DNA of 6,760 bases. Source: Alphaproteobacteria bacterium. Lineage in GTDB: Bacteria; Pseudomonadota; Alphaproteobacteria; M2410. The stretch spans positions 1-6,760 of the forward strand of contig JAJFIN010000070.1 in assembly GCA_021774955.1 (NCBI GenBank), read 5' to 3'. Of this stretch, positions 1-6,544 are shown in pieces. The notes beneath the pieces were generated by a model. It was not told where the DNA came from, made no database searches, and saw only the letters and a program-made list of their open reading frames with translations. Within the stretch, counting starts at the first letter, position 1. Every line of letters starts with the position of its first letter. Both the position numbers and the translations under genes were made by a program.

Positions 1-1094
1 CCTTTTTGGAAAGCTTCTTCACCAAATATGTCGAATACGACTTCACCGCAGATTTGGAACAAAAACTCGACCTTGTCTCCTCCGGTGACCTCCAATGGAA
101 ACAATTGCTCTCTGAATTCTGGCGTGATTTCACTTCAAACGTCGAAGACACCGCTGATCTACGTATTACGCAAGTGCTCGACGCATTGAACGAAGTTATG
201 GCGCCTCACGTCTTCCCTGTTTTGGAAGAAGGAGTGGATCCACGCAAATGCACAAGTTGCGAAGACGGACAATTGAGTCTGAAAGTTGGCAGATACGGTG
301 CCTTTGTCGGTTGCTCAAACTATCCAGAATGTAAATTTACCCGGCAGCTCACAGTCAATGGCGACGGCGCCCAGTTGTCCGAAGACCGCATTCTCGGGCT
401 TGATCCAGAAACCGGCATTGATGTCTTGCTTAAAGTGGGCCGTTTTGGTCCCTACATCCAACTTGGTGAAGCCGTTGAAGGTGAAAAACCCAAACGTGCG
501 GGAATCCCCAAAGAGCAAGACCCAACCGAAGTTGATCTAGAGCTGGCGCTCAAACTGCTTTCGCTGCCCAGAGAGATTGGCGCACATCCCGAAACCGGAA
601 AACCTATCGTCGCTGGTCTCGGTCGTTATGGCCCTTATGTCAATCATGAGCGGCAATATGCCAATCTTGATAGCGCCGAAGAACTTTTCACCATCGGCAT
701 CAATCGCGCCGTCACGCTGATAGCCGAAAAACAAGCCAAGGCTCGCCGCGGACCCGTTACCTTGAAGGAGCTTGGCAATCACCCTGATACCGACAAGCCA
801 ATCAACGTGCTCGATGGTCGCTATGGCCCCTATGTCAAACACGAAAAAACCAATGCCACGATCCCCAAAGGGACAGATCCGGAATCAGTGACGCTAGAAA
901 TGGCTTTAGAGTTGATCACAGCCAGGGAAGCCAAAAAACCTACCAAAAAGAAAGCCACCAAGAAAAAAGCGAAGAAAAAGACAGCCAAAAAGAAAACCGA
1001 AAAAAAGAAAACTGCTAAGAAGAAATCAGCAAAAAAGAAGACGACCAAAAAGAAAGAAGCAACGGCAGAGCCGGAGCTTGAAACAGACTCTTGA
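1..1094 (+). CDS. topA: DNA topoisomerase I, C-terminal part (5' end outside window)
   Basis: Type IA topoisomerase that relaxes negatively supercoiled DNA by passing strands through a transient single-strand break. The reading frame is open to the left edge, so the gene is cut; the Toprim domain and catalytic tyrosine are not in the window. Numbering from the TTG at 6, what remains is: the end of the core (FFTKYVEYDFTADLEQKLD, residues 4-22), a C4 zinc finger with Cys82, Cys85, Cys103 and Cys109 (CTSC ... CSNYPEC), then three topoisomerase C-terminal repeats marked by GRFGPY (145-150), GRYGPY (206-211) and GRYGPY (271-276), and a lysine-rich tail (310-350) ending in a short acidic stretch. 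The TTG at 6 should not be taken as a start, since the frame and homology continue upstream. The TGA stop overlaps the rnr start, suggesting co-transcription and coupled translation. The zinc finger plus repeats and tail are typical of alphaproteobacterial TopA. Identification is secure. Confidence 0.96.
   Translation, partial: FLESFFTKYVEYDFTADLEQKLDLVSSGDLQWKQLLSEFWRDFTSNVEDTADLRITQVLDALNEVMAPHVFPVLEEGVDPRKCTSCEDGQLSLKVGRYGAFVGCSNYPECKFTRQLTVNGDGAQLSEDRILGLDPETGIDVLLKVGRFGPYIQLGEAVEGEKPKRAGIPKEQDPTEVDLELALKLLSLPREIGAHPETGKPIVAGLGRYGPYVNHERQYANLDSAEELFTIGINRAVTLIAEKQAKARRGPVTLKELGNHPDTDKPINVLDGRYGPYVKHEKTNATIPKGTDPESVTLEMALELITAREAKKPTKKKATKKKAKKKTAKKKTEKKKTAKKKSAKKKTTKKKEATAEPELETDS
927..1055 (+). 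repeat. Lysine-rich KKK pentad repeat tail of TopA
   Basis: Within the topA frame, eight KKK blocks occur between residues 314 and 350, mostly five residues apart with Thr, Ala, Ser or Glu between them; 26 of 41 residues from 310 to 350 are lysine. The DNA is correspondingly A-rich, with repeated AAAAAGAAA-like units. Basic tails of this kind on bacterial topoisomerase I are known from other lineages to bind DNA non-specifically and help processivity; that role here is inferred. The repetitive DNA is prone to length variation by slippage. Confidence 0.85.
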
Positions 1095-3394
1095 GTAAAA
1101 TTAAAAAAGGGAAGCCAAAGCGCCGCTCCAAATCAGTGGAAGGTGATCAATCACCCCTGCCGACTAAAGATGACATTCTTTCGTTCATTCAGGAAAATCC
1201 ACACAAAGCAAACAAACGCGAAATTGGACGCGCCTTCGGAATTAAAGGAGCGGCCCGCATTCCTCTAAAACGAATGTTGAAAGAGCTGGTCGAAGAAGGT
1301 CATATCGATCGCCATCGCGCGAAATCGTTTCATGTTGGTGGAGACCTCCCTCCGGTCACCGTTATCGAAGTAACCGAAATCGACTTGGACGGGGAGCTCC
1401 TCGCTAAGCCACAAAGCTGGCAACAGGAGACGCCGCCTCCCTCAATCATACTCGCGCCAAGCACAAGTTCAGGTAAGGGCGCGCAAGGTAAAGCGCTGGC
1501 AATCGGCGATCATATCCTCGCTAGGCTGACCAAGATCGAGACCGGTCAATATGAAGCACGCGTTATTCGCAAGCTTGATGGTCCATCAACTTCAAAAATT
1601 CTTGGAGTTTATCAGAAAGTGGGTCGTGATGGGCGCGTGATGCCAATCGATAAAAAGTCTCGCCGTGAATTCTCTGTGCGCGAGGACGATGCAAAAGGCG
1701 CCCGCTCTGGTGACCTCGTATCCTGTGAGGTCATGCCTGGAAGAGGTCTGGGGGCAAGACGCGCTAAGGTAACAGAACTCATCGGTCCCGTAGGTGACGC
1801 GAGATCAATTAGCCTGATCGCCATTCACGCCCAAAACATACCTTTCGAGTTTTCAGAGGAGACCATCCAACAAGCCATCGACACCAAACCAGCTCCGCTA
1901 AAGGGGCGAACAGACCTACGTGACCTTCCGTTTGTGACAATTGATCCCGCCGACGCCCGCGACCATGATGATGCGGTCTGGGCGGAACCCGATACGAGTG
2001 ACAGGAATACTGGAGGCTGGATCGTCTGGGTCGCGATAGCCGATGTCGCTCACTATGTGACACCCGAAAGCGCACTCGACCGCGAGGCCTTGCACCGCGG
2101 AAATTCATGTTATTTCCCAGATCGCGTCGTACCAATGCTGCCGGAACAATTATCAGCGGATCTTTGCAGCTTGCATGAAGCAGTTGATCGGCCGTGCTTG
2201 GCTGTGCGCATGACCTTTTCGACCAGCGGAAAGAAGATATCTCACGAATTCATCCGTGGTATGATGAAATCAGCTGGTTCGCTGACTTACGCGCAAGTCC
2301 AAGCAGCCATTGATGGCCAACCCGATGCAAAAACCAAACCTTTGTTAAAGACTGTCGTCAATCCTTTGTCGCAAGCCTACAACGCGCTTTCTGAAGAACG
2401 AGATCGTCGACAACCTCTTGCCTTAAACCTTCCTGAACACCGCATAGAACTTGACGATGAAGGTCATGTCGCGCGAATTTCCCTGCGCCAAACTTTAGAC
2501 GCACACCGGCTTATCGAAGAGTTCATGATCCAAGCAAATGTCTGTGCTGCCGAAACGCTGGAAAAGAAAAACATCCCATTGATTTACCGGGTCCATGATG
2601 GACCAGGCCTCGAAAAGCTAGAAGCGCTCAGAACTTTCCTGCAGAGCTTAGACCTGAAATTGACTAAAGGTCAGGCGCCGACGCCCGCTCAGTTCAACGG
2701 AATATTGAATCGCGTTCGCGGCAATGAGTTTGAACTCATGGTTCACGAAGTGGTCCTGAGAAGCCAAAGTCAAGCGGTCTACGCCACTGAGAATTTGGGA
2801 CATTTTGGGCTTAACCTTAGCCACTATGCTCACTTTACGTCACCCATCCGCCGTTATGCCGATTTGATTGTCCACCGCGCCCTTATCCGCGCCTGTAATT
2901 TGGGTGAGGATGGCTTAACCGATGAACAAATCGGGGAATTATCGCAGATTGCCGAGACAATATCCGGGCTTGAGCGTCGCGCCATGATGGCCGAACGAGA
3001 ATCCAATGACCGCTATATTGCCGCCTATATGAAACCTAAAATCGGTGCTACCTTCCATGGTAGAATTTCGGGGGTTACGCGGTTCGGTTTATTTATACGT
3101 CTAAATGAAACCGGCGCAGATGGTCTTGTCCCAATTCGAACACTCGGTCGGGAACGTTTCCATCATGACGAGAAGATCCATGCGCTCATTGGTGAATCTT
3201 CCGGCGATATATATCGACTTGGGACGGACGTTGAAATTGAATTGAAGGAATCAACTCCGCTGACCGGCGGCCTTATCTTCGAAATGATCTCAGAACCAGA
3301 ACCCGGCAGACCTCGTAAGGGACGTACTTCGAGCAACAAATCGCGCAACAACCGAAAACCAACCAGATCAAAAAAAACAAAACGAAAAAAATAG
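1091..3394 (+). CDS. rnr: Ribonuclease R (RNB family 3'-5' exoribonuclease)
   Basis: Processive hydrolytic exoribonuclease that degrades RNA from the 3' end, including structured RNA, releasing nucleoside monophosphates; it acts in mRNA decay and rRNA/tRNA quality control in the cytoplasm. Domains in order over 767 residues: a basic N-terminus, a winged-helix-like segment (about 23-80), cold-shock-like RNA-binding region (about 130-235), the RNB catalytic domain (about 272-610) and a C-terminal S1 domain (about 652-738), then a basic tail rich in Lys and Arg. The metal-binding aspartates are Asp285, Asp291, Asp293 and Asp294 in TIDPADARDHDDA; the RGNSCYFPDRVVPMLPE motif carries the RNA-clamping Tyr341; SPIRRYADL (584-592) is the second catalytic signature. 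All key residues are present and the length is normal for the family. The TTG start overlaps the topA stop as TTGA; the nearest purine-rich site (GGAG, 1073-1076) is 14 bases away, so translation may depend on coupling. The S1 domain and winged helix argue for RNase R rather than RNase II. Confidence 0.96.
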   Translation: MSKIKKGKPKRRSKSVEGDQSPLPTKDDILSFIQENPHKANKREIGRAFGIKGAARIPLKRMLKELVEEGHIDRHRAKSFHVGGDLPPVTVIEVTEIDLDGELLAKPQSWQQETPPPSIILAPSTSSGKGAQGKALAIGDHILARLTKIETGQYEARVIRKLDGPSTSKILGVYQKVGRDGRVMPIDKKSRREFSVREDDAKGARSGDLVSCEVMPGRGLGARRAKVTELIGPVGDARSISLIAIHAQNIPFEFSEETIQQAIDTKPAPLKGRTDLRDLPFVTIDPADARDHDDAVWAEPDTSDRNTGGWIVWVAIADVAHYVTPESALDREALHRGNSCYFPDRVVPMLPEQLSADLCSLHEAVDRPCLAVRMTFSTSGKKISHEFIRGMMKSAGSLTYAQVQAAIDGQPDAKTKPLLKTVVNPLSQAYNALSEERDRRQPLALNLPEHRIELDDEGHVARISLRQTLDAHRLIEEFMIQANVCAAETLEKKNIPLIYRVHDGPGLEKLEALRTFLQSLDLKLTKGQAPTPAQFNGILNRVRGNEFELMVHEVVLRSQSQAVYATENLGHFGLNLSHYAHFTSPIRRYADLIVHRALIRACNLGEDGLTDEQIGELSQIAETISGLERRAMMAERESNDRYIAAYMKPKIGATFHGRISGVTRFGLFIRLNETGADGLVPIRTLGRERFHHDEKIHALIGESSGDIYRLGTDVEIELKESTPLTGGLIFEMISEPEPGRPRKGRTSSNKSRNNRKPTRSKKTKRKK

Positions 3395-3398
3395 ATCA

Positions 3399-4118
3399 AT
3401 GTTTGACTCCAACAAGAAGAACGATCCCCAAAATAACCAAAAACCCCGTGCTGTTCGTCCCAAACATGCGGCAACATTGATCATCGTGCGGCGCGACGAA
3501 GACAATTCCCGCATCCTTTTAGGTCGCCGCAATAGCGGCCATGATTTCATGCCTAACAAGTTTGTTTTCCCAGGTGGCCGCGTTGACCCTGCAGATTACC
3601 GAATAAAGCCGGCCACCGACCTGCATCCTGACGTTGCCGAACGTCTGTCTAAAGACACCACTCCTCAATTAGCGCGCGCGCTTGCAATGGCCGCGATTCG
3701 GGAAACGTTTGAAGAAACCGGGCTCCTCATCGGCCAGGAATCGACAAACCCTCGCCGATCGAAGTCCCCCCATTGGCGACCGTTCTTGGAACATGGAATT
3801 GAACCAAGTTTGGGTCACCTTGACTTGGTTGCCCGTGCCATTACACCACCCTATCGCCATAAAAGGTTCGATGCGCGTTTCTTCATGATTGACGCAGAGC
3901 ACATCCAAAAGGATGTTTCCAAACAGGCACAAGATTCAGATGAACTGCTTGAACTACACTGGTTCACAATGGCAGAAGCCATTGAGCTGGATCTTCCCAC
4001 CATCACCCGCTTTGTCTTGGAAGAAGCGGGGAGACGATCACAAAACAAAACTCATCCCAGCACACCGGGTCTTTTTGCTTTTCATCGCCACGGCAAACCT
4101 TTCAGAGAAATGATTTAG
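3399..4118 (+). CDS. NUDIX hydrolase, Nudt19-like, first of a tandem pair
   Basis: Predicted Mg-dependent hydrolase of a nucleoside diphosphate linked to another moiety. The 239-residue protein has a variable 20-residue N-terminus, a beta strand and loop AATLIIV...RILLGRR (24-44), FVFPGGRVDPAD (55-66), and the metal-binding helix RETFEETGLL (101-110) that matches the REUxEExGU part of the NUDIX box. The usual short gap between the Gly and the REU part is replaced by about 40 residues, the arrangement I associate with the Nudt19/acyl-CoA diphosphatase-like subfamily, so CoA or acyl-CoA derivatives are candidate substrates; this is inference, and other cofactors or capped RNA are possible. The ATG lies 4 bases after the rnr stop, with no clear Shine-Dalgarno sequence, only A-rich DNA, so coupling to rnr is likely. 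It is paralogous to the next gene. Family assignment is sure, substrate is not. Confidence 0.9.
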   Translation: MFDSNKKNDPQNNQKPRAVRPKHAATLIIVRRDEDNSRILLGRRNSGHDFMPNKFVFPGGRVDPADYRIKPATDLHPDVAERLSKDTTPQLARALAMAAIRETFEETGLLIGQESTNPRRSKSPHWRPFLEHGIEPSLGHLDLVARAITPPYRHKRFDARFFMIDAEHIQKDVSKQAQDSDELLELHWFTMAEAIELDLPTITRFVLEEAGRRSQNKTHPSTPGLFAFHRHGKPFREMI

Positions 4119-4119
4119 T

Positions 4120-4800
4120 ATGACCTCGGCCGTGACACCGCAAGATGCCGCTAGTTTGATCATTGTCGATAAATCGCAATCGGAGCCTCGGATCTTGATG
4201 GGGCGACGTCCTGCAAAATCATCCTTTATTCCCGATGCATTTGTTTTTCCCGGCGGCAAGGTAGATGTCAGTGATCGGAATATTCGCTCCGATCAAAAGC
4301 TCATACCAGATGTTGAACAATCTCTATTGAAGGCAAACTGTCAAACCAGCGACCATGCCCATGCGCTCGCCTATGCGGCCATCCGAGAGACCCAAGAAGA
4401 AACCGGTCTGCTTGTCGGAGTGGCTGGCAAAATCTCCGCCGCTGAGCACCACCCTTGGGCTCCTTTCATCGAACGCAACCTCGCTCCGGCCGTTCATAAA
4501 CTCGAGCTTATTGCTCGCGCTATAACCCCGCGCGAAAGCCCAAAACGGTTCCACGCCCGTTTCTTTTTGACCGATGCCGAGTACGTAGAAGGTGAAATCG
4601 AACCATCAGAAGAGCTCTCTTCGGTCGATTGGTACCCCATATCTGAAGCCCAGAAGCTGCCCATTATCGATGTGACTGAAATGGTCTTAAACGAATTAGT
4701 GCTGCGATTCCGTGATACCGGTCCAAGTAATGCGAAAAACCCCTCAAAAGTGGCTTTTATCTCCTACCGCCAAGGCGTCCCGAATATACGTTATCAATAA
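4120..4800 (+). CDS. NUDIX hydrolase, Nudt19-like, second of a tandem pair
   Basis: A 226-residue paralogue of the upstream gene with the same layout: AASLIIV...RILMGRR (10-30), FVFPGGKVDVSD (41-52), a long insert, then the NUDIX metal-binding helix RETQEETGLLVG (89-100) with Arg89, Glu90, Glu93 and Glu94 intact. Later blocks also match the first copy: PF(I/L)E, the LIARAITP strand (130-137; LVARAITP in copy one), and KRFHARFF (142-149; KRFDARFF in copy one). In the first 46 aligned residues 24 are identical. The insert, the N-terminus (shorter here) and the C-terminal tail differ most, so substrates may have diverged. The ATG follows the first copy's TAG after one base (TAGTATG); only a weak AGAG stands 12 bases upstream, which implies translational coupling. 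The gene ends with an in-frame double stop, TAATAA. Both copies keep all catalytic residues, so neither looks like a decaying duplicate. Substrate unknown; CoA-type diphosphatase is the best guess. Confidence 0.9.
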   Translation: MTSAVTPQDAASLIIVDKSQSEPRILMGRRPAKSSFIPDAFVFPGGKVDVSDRNIRSDQKLIPDVEQSLLKANCQTSDHAHALAYAAIRETQEETGLLVGVAGKISAAEHHPWAPFIERNLAPAVHKLELIARAITPRESPKRFHARFFLTDAEYVEGEIEPSEELSSVDWYPISEAQKLPIIDVTEMVLNELVLRFRDTGPSNAKNPSKVAFISYRQGVPNIRYQ

Positions 4801-4832
4801 TAACAGCAGAACCCGCCAGGCTATTACATCCC

Positions 4833-4860
4833 TTGACTTTACTCGCTAGAACAGTAAATT
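4833..4860 (+). promoter_or_regulatory. Putative sigma-70-type promoter for rpmG
   Basis: TTGACT at 4833-4838 (5 of 6 to the -35 consensus) and TAAATT at 4855-4860 (4 of 6 to the -10 consensus) are 16 bases apart. They sit in the gap before rpmG and would give a leader of roughly 45 bases. No terminator is visible after the NUDIX gene, so rpmG may be read both from here and from the upstream cluster. Prediction from sequence pattern only. Confidence 0.55.
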
Positions 4861-4899
4861 CCGCGCTTCGAACACGCAGGATCCAAATCCTTCATCACT

Positions 4900-4903
4900 G
4901 GAG
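4900..4903 (+). promoter_or_regulatory. Ribosome binding site of rpmG
   Basis: GGAG ends 8 bases before the ATG of rpmG, with a further AAGG at 4905-4908. It is the best Shine-Dalgarno site on the plus strand here, in contrast to the weak sites before rnr and the two NUDIX genes, and it fixes the rpmG start at 4912. Confidence 0.75.
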
Positions 4904-4911
4904 CAAGGCAA

Positions 4912-5079
4912 ATGGCCAAGCCAACTACCATCAAAATTCGGCTCAACAGCACGGCTGATACCGGTTTTTTCTACGTAACCAAGAAAAACACGCGCACCAT
5001 GACTGAAAAGATGGTCGTCCGGAAATATGATCCAGTGGCACGCAAGCACGTGGAATTCAAAGAAGGTAAGATCAAATAA
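4912..5079 (+). CDS. rpmG: 50S ribosomal protein L33
   Basis: Small basic protein of the large ribosomal subunit, located near the E site. The gene encodes 55 residues starting MAKPTTIKIRLNSTADTGFF, with the conserved core YVTKKNTRT (21-29), the stretch RKYDPVARKHVEFKE (37-51) and the end GKIK. Length and sequence match alphaproteobacterial L33 along the whole protein. It has no cysteines, so it is the zinc-independent (C-minus) form. The ATG is preceded by a good GGAG site and its own likely promoter, and it is followed by a hairpin terminator. rpmG next to a convergent pleD is a gene order I recognise from alphaproteobacteria. A minus-strand frame across the same region has no recognisable protein content and is a shadow. 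Confidence 0.96.
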   Translation: MAKPTTIKIRLNSTADTGFFYVTKKNTRTMTEKMVVRKYDPVARKHVEFKEGKIK

Positions 5080-5104
5080 CACCGGCTCAAAGCGGGATTA
5101 AGAC

Positions 5105-5142
5105 AAAGCGGTCTCTTCAAAATTGAGATCGCTTTTTTATTT
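5105..5142 (+). terminator. Rho-independent terminator after rpmG
   Basis: An 11-base-pair stem (5105-5115 with 5125-5135, one G-T wobble) around a 9-base loop is followed by a T-rich run, with TTTTTT at 5133-5138 overlapping the stem's end, then ATTT. It begins 25 bases after the rpmG stop and ends 22 bases before the convergent pleD stop. Read on the other strand the hairpin is followed by a weaker TTTGTCTT, so it may also help end the divK-pleD transcript. Confidence 0.85.
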
Positions 5143-5164
5143 GTGGAATTTTGGGTTGCTCGAA

Positions 5165-6532
5165 TTAAGCAGCGTCTGCAACAACCCGGTTTCGGCCATC
5201 CCGCTTTGCACGATACAAGGCTTGATCCGCACGCCGCAACAGAGCTTCCGGTGTGTCGTTTTCACCTTCTGAAATAGCCAATCCAATGCTTATCGTGAGA
5301 TTGAGCTCTGTGCCGCCCACTTTAAACGGTTTTTCCGCAACTTCCTGACGCAACCGTTCTGCCACCATATAGGCAAAAGACAAGTCGGTATCGGGCATTA
5401 CCACAACAAATTCTTCACCGCCATATCGACATGCAAGGTCGACACCGCGCACATTACTCGCCAGCCGCGTTGCAAATTCCTTCAAAACCTCGTCACCAAT
5501 ATCGTGACCATAGGTGTCGTTCACAGATTTAAAGAAATCAACATCGACTATCACAAACGACATCGACTTATTATTCTCGGCCGAATTAGACATCAATGTC
5601 GTCAGATGGCTGGACATATAGTGCCGATTATAGAGACCGGTAAGTTGATCTGTCACAGCCATCTCTAAGCTCAGGTGATAGTTCTGACGCAGCTTGTCGG
5701 CATACAATTTTCGCCTTAGCTGCGTTTTTACCCGCGCAAACAATTCATTCCGGTCAATTGGCCGCATGAGATAATCGTTCACGCCAATATCAAGTGCGCG
5801 AACAAGCTGATCCATGTCGCCATCTTCTGTCAGCACGAGGATTGGTACATGGCGGGTGACGTCTGTTGAACGCAATTGTGAGCAAAGCCTCAACCCGTCA
5901 AATACTTCAGTCGATAGGTCGACAATGACGAGATCAAAATCACCGCCCTTTGCGGCGACCAGCGCATTTTGAACATCTTTTTCCAAACGAATTTCGTTTG
6001 TCGGACCCAGCGTTTCCATCATCCGCTTGGCGGAGTGTTCCCGGTCCTCAACTAGTAATATGTGACCTTTGCCAGAGAGTTCACCACTGAGAATATCAGT
6101 GTCGTCGGTGATGCCCATATTGCGACCGGTCGTTTCGCGCATGCGCAACTCGTCCATCATAATTTTCAGACGAACTAGGCTGCGAACCCGCGCCATCAAA
6201 GCGACGTCATTGACTGGCTTAGTAAGGAAGTCATCTGCTCCTGCCTCAATTCCAGCCACGCGATCAGACGGTTGATCAAGCGCTGTTACCATGACAACAG
6301 GAATGTGCGTTGTGTTTGGATTAGATTTGATTTTTTGACAAACTTCAAATCCATCCATCCCCGGCATCATGACGTCGAGAAGGACGATATCCGGTTGATC
6401 TTTTTCAATTATATCAAGGGCATCTTGACCATTGAGGGCCGTTAGGACCTCAAAATATTCGGCGGTTAGCTTCGCTTCCAACAATTTTACATTGGCGAGA
6501 ATATCATCAACAACAAGTACACGAGCCGACAT
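5165..6532 (-). CDS. pleD: Response regulator diguanylate cyclase PleD
   Basis: Makes cyclic di-GMP from two GTP after phosphorylation; in Caulobacter it drives the swarmer-to-stalked transition. The 455 residues hold three domains. The first receiver (1-120) has Asp9, Asp10, phosphoacceptor Asp53 in LLDVMMPGMDG, Thr83 and Lys105. The second receiver-like domain (about 156-272) has Glu162-Asp163, an Asp at 205 and Thr235, but Arg257 where a receiver normally has Lys. The GGDEF domain (about 290-452) has Asp330, Asn338 and Asp347 for metal and GTP, the active-site GGEEF at 371-375, and an intact product-inhibition site RGVD at 362-365. Length and domain order match Caulobacter PleD. The ATG is preceded by AGGA, and divK ends 12 bases upstream, so the two are probably co-transcribed; any promoter is beyond the window. 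The gene converges on rpmG. Identification is secure. Confidence 0.96.
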   Translation of the reverse strand: MSARVLVVDDILANVKLLEAKLTAEYFEVLTALNGQDALDIIEKDQPDIVLLDVMMPGMDGFEVCQKIKSNPNTTHIPVVMVTALDQPSDRVAGIEAGADDFLTKPVNDVALMARVRSLVRLKIMMDELRMRETTGRNMGITDDTDILSGELSGKGHILLVEDREHSAKRMMETLGPTNEIRLEKDVQNALVAAKGGDFDLVIVDLSTEVFDGLRLCSQLRSTDVTRHVPILVLTEDGDMDQLVRALDIGVNDYLMRPIDRNELFARVKTQLRRKLYADKLRQNYHLSLEMAVTDQLTGLYNRHYMSSHLTTLMSNSAENNKSMSFVIVDVDFFKSVNDTYGHDIGDEVLKEFATRLASNVRGVDLACRYGGEEFVVVMPDTDLSFAYMVAERLRQEVAEKPFKVGGTELNLTISIGLAISEGENDTPEALLRRADQALYRAKRDGRNRVVADAA

Positions 6533-6537
6533 TTGAT

Positions 6538-6541
6538 TCCT
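6538..6541 (-). promoter_or_regulatory. Ribosome binding site of pleD
   Basis: On the minus strand AGGA stands five bases before the pleD ATG, inside the 12-base gap after the divK stop. It supports the start MSARVLVVDD, which is also the start expected from other PleD proteins, and shows that pleD can be translated independently of divK. Confidence 0.7.
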
Positions 6542-6544
6542 GAC

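Noticed and set aside
537..842. Minus-strand 101-codon frame inside topA
   Set aside because: Antisense to the conserved GRYGPY repeats of TopA; no ribosome site or family resemblance seen.
1809..2135. Minus-strand 108-codon frame inside rnr
   Set aside because: Antisense to the RNB catalytic core; the Arg- and His-rich low-complexity product is typical of a shadow frame.
4846..5082. Minus-strand 78-codon frame opposite rpmG
   Set aside because: It lies almost wholly antisense to a secure L33 gene that has a promoter, ribosome site and terminator; the product has no recognisable domain.
5080..5104. Repeat of AAAGCGG-like words before the terminator (AAAGCGGG and AAAGCGG)
   Set aside because: Too short to be more than chance; the second copy is simply one arm of the terminator stem.
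6535..6539. GANTC (CcrM methylation) site in the pleD ribosome-site region, and another just before the rnr start
   Set aside because: GANTC occurs many times across the window at about the chance rate, so its position here carries no weight.
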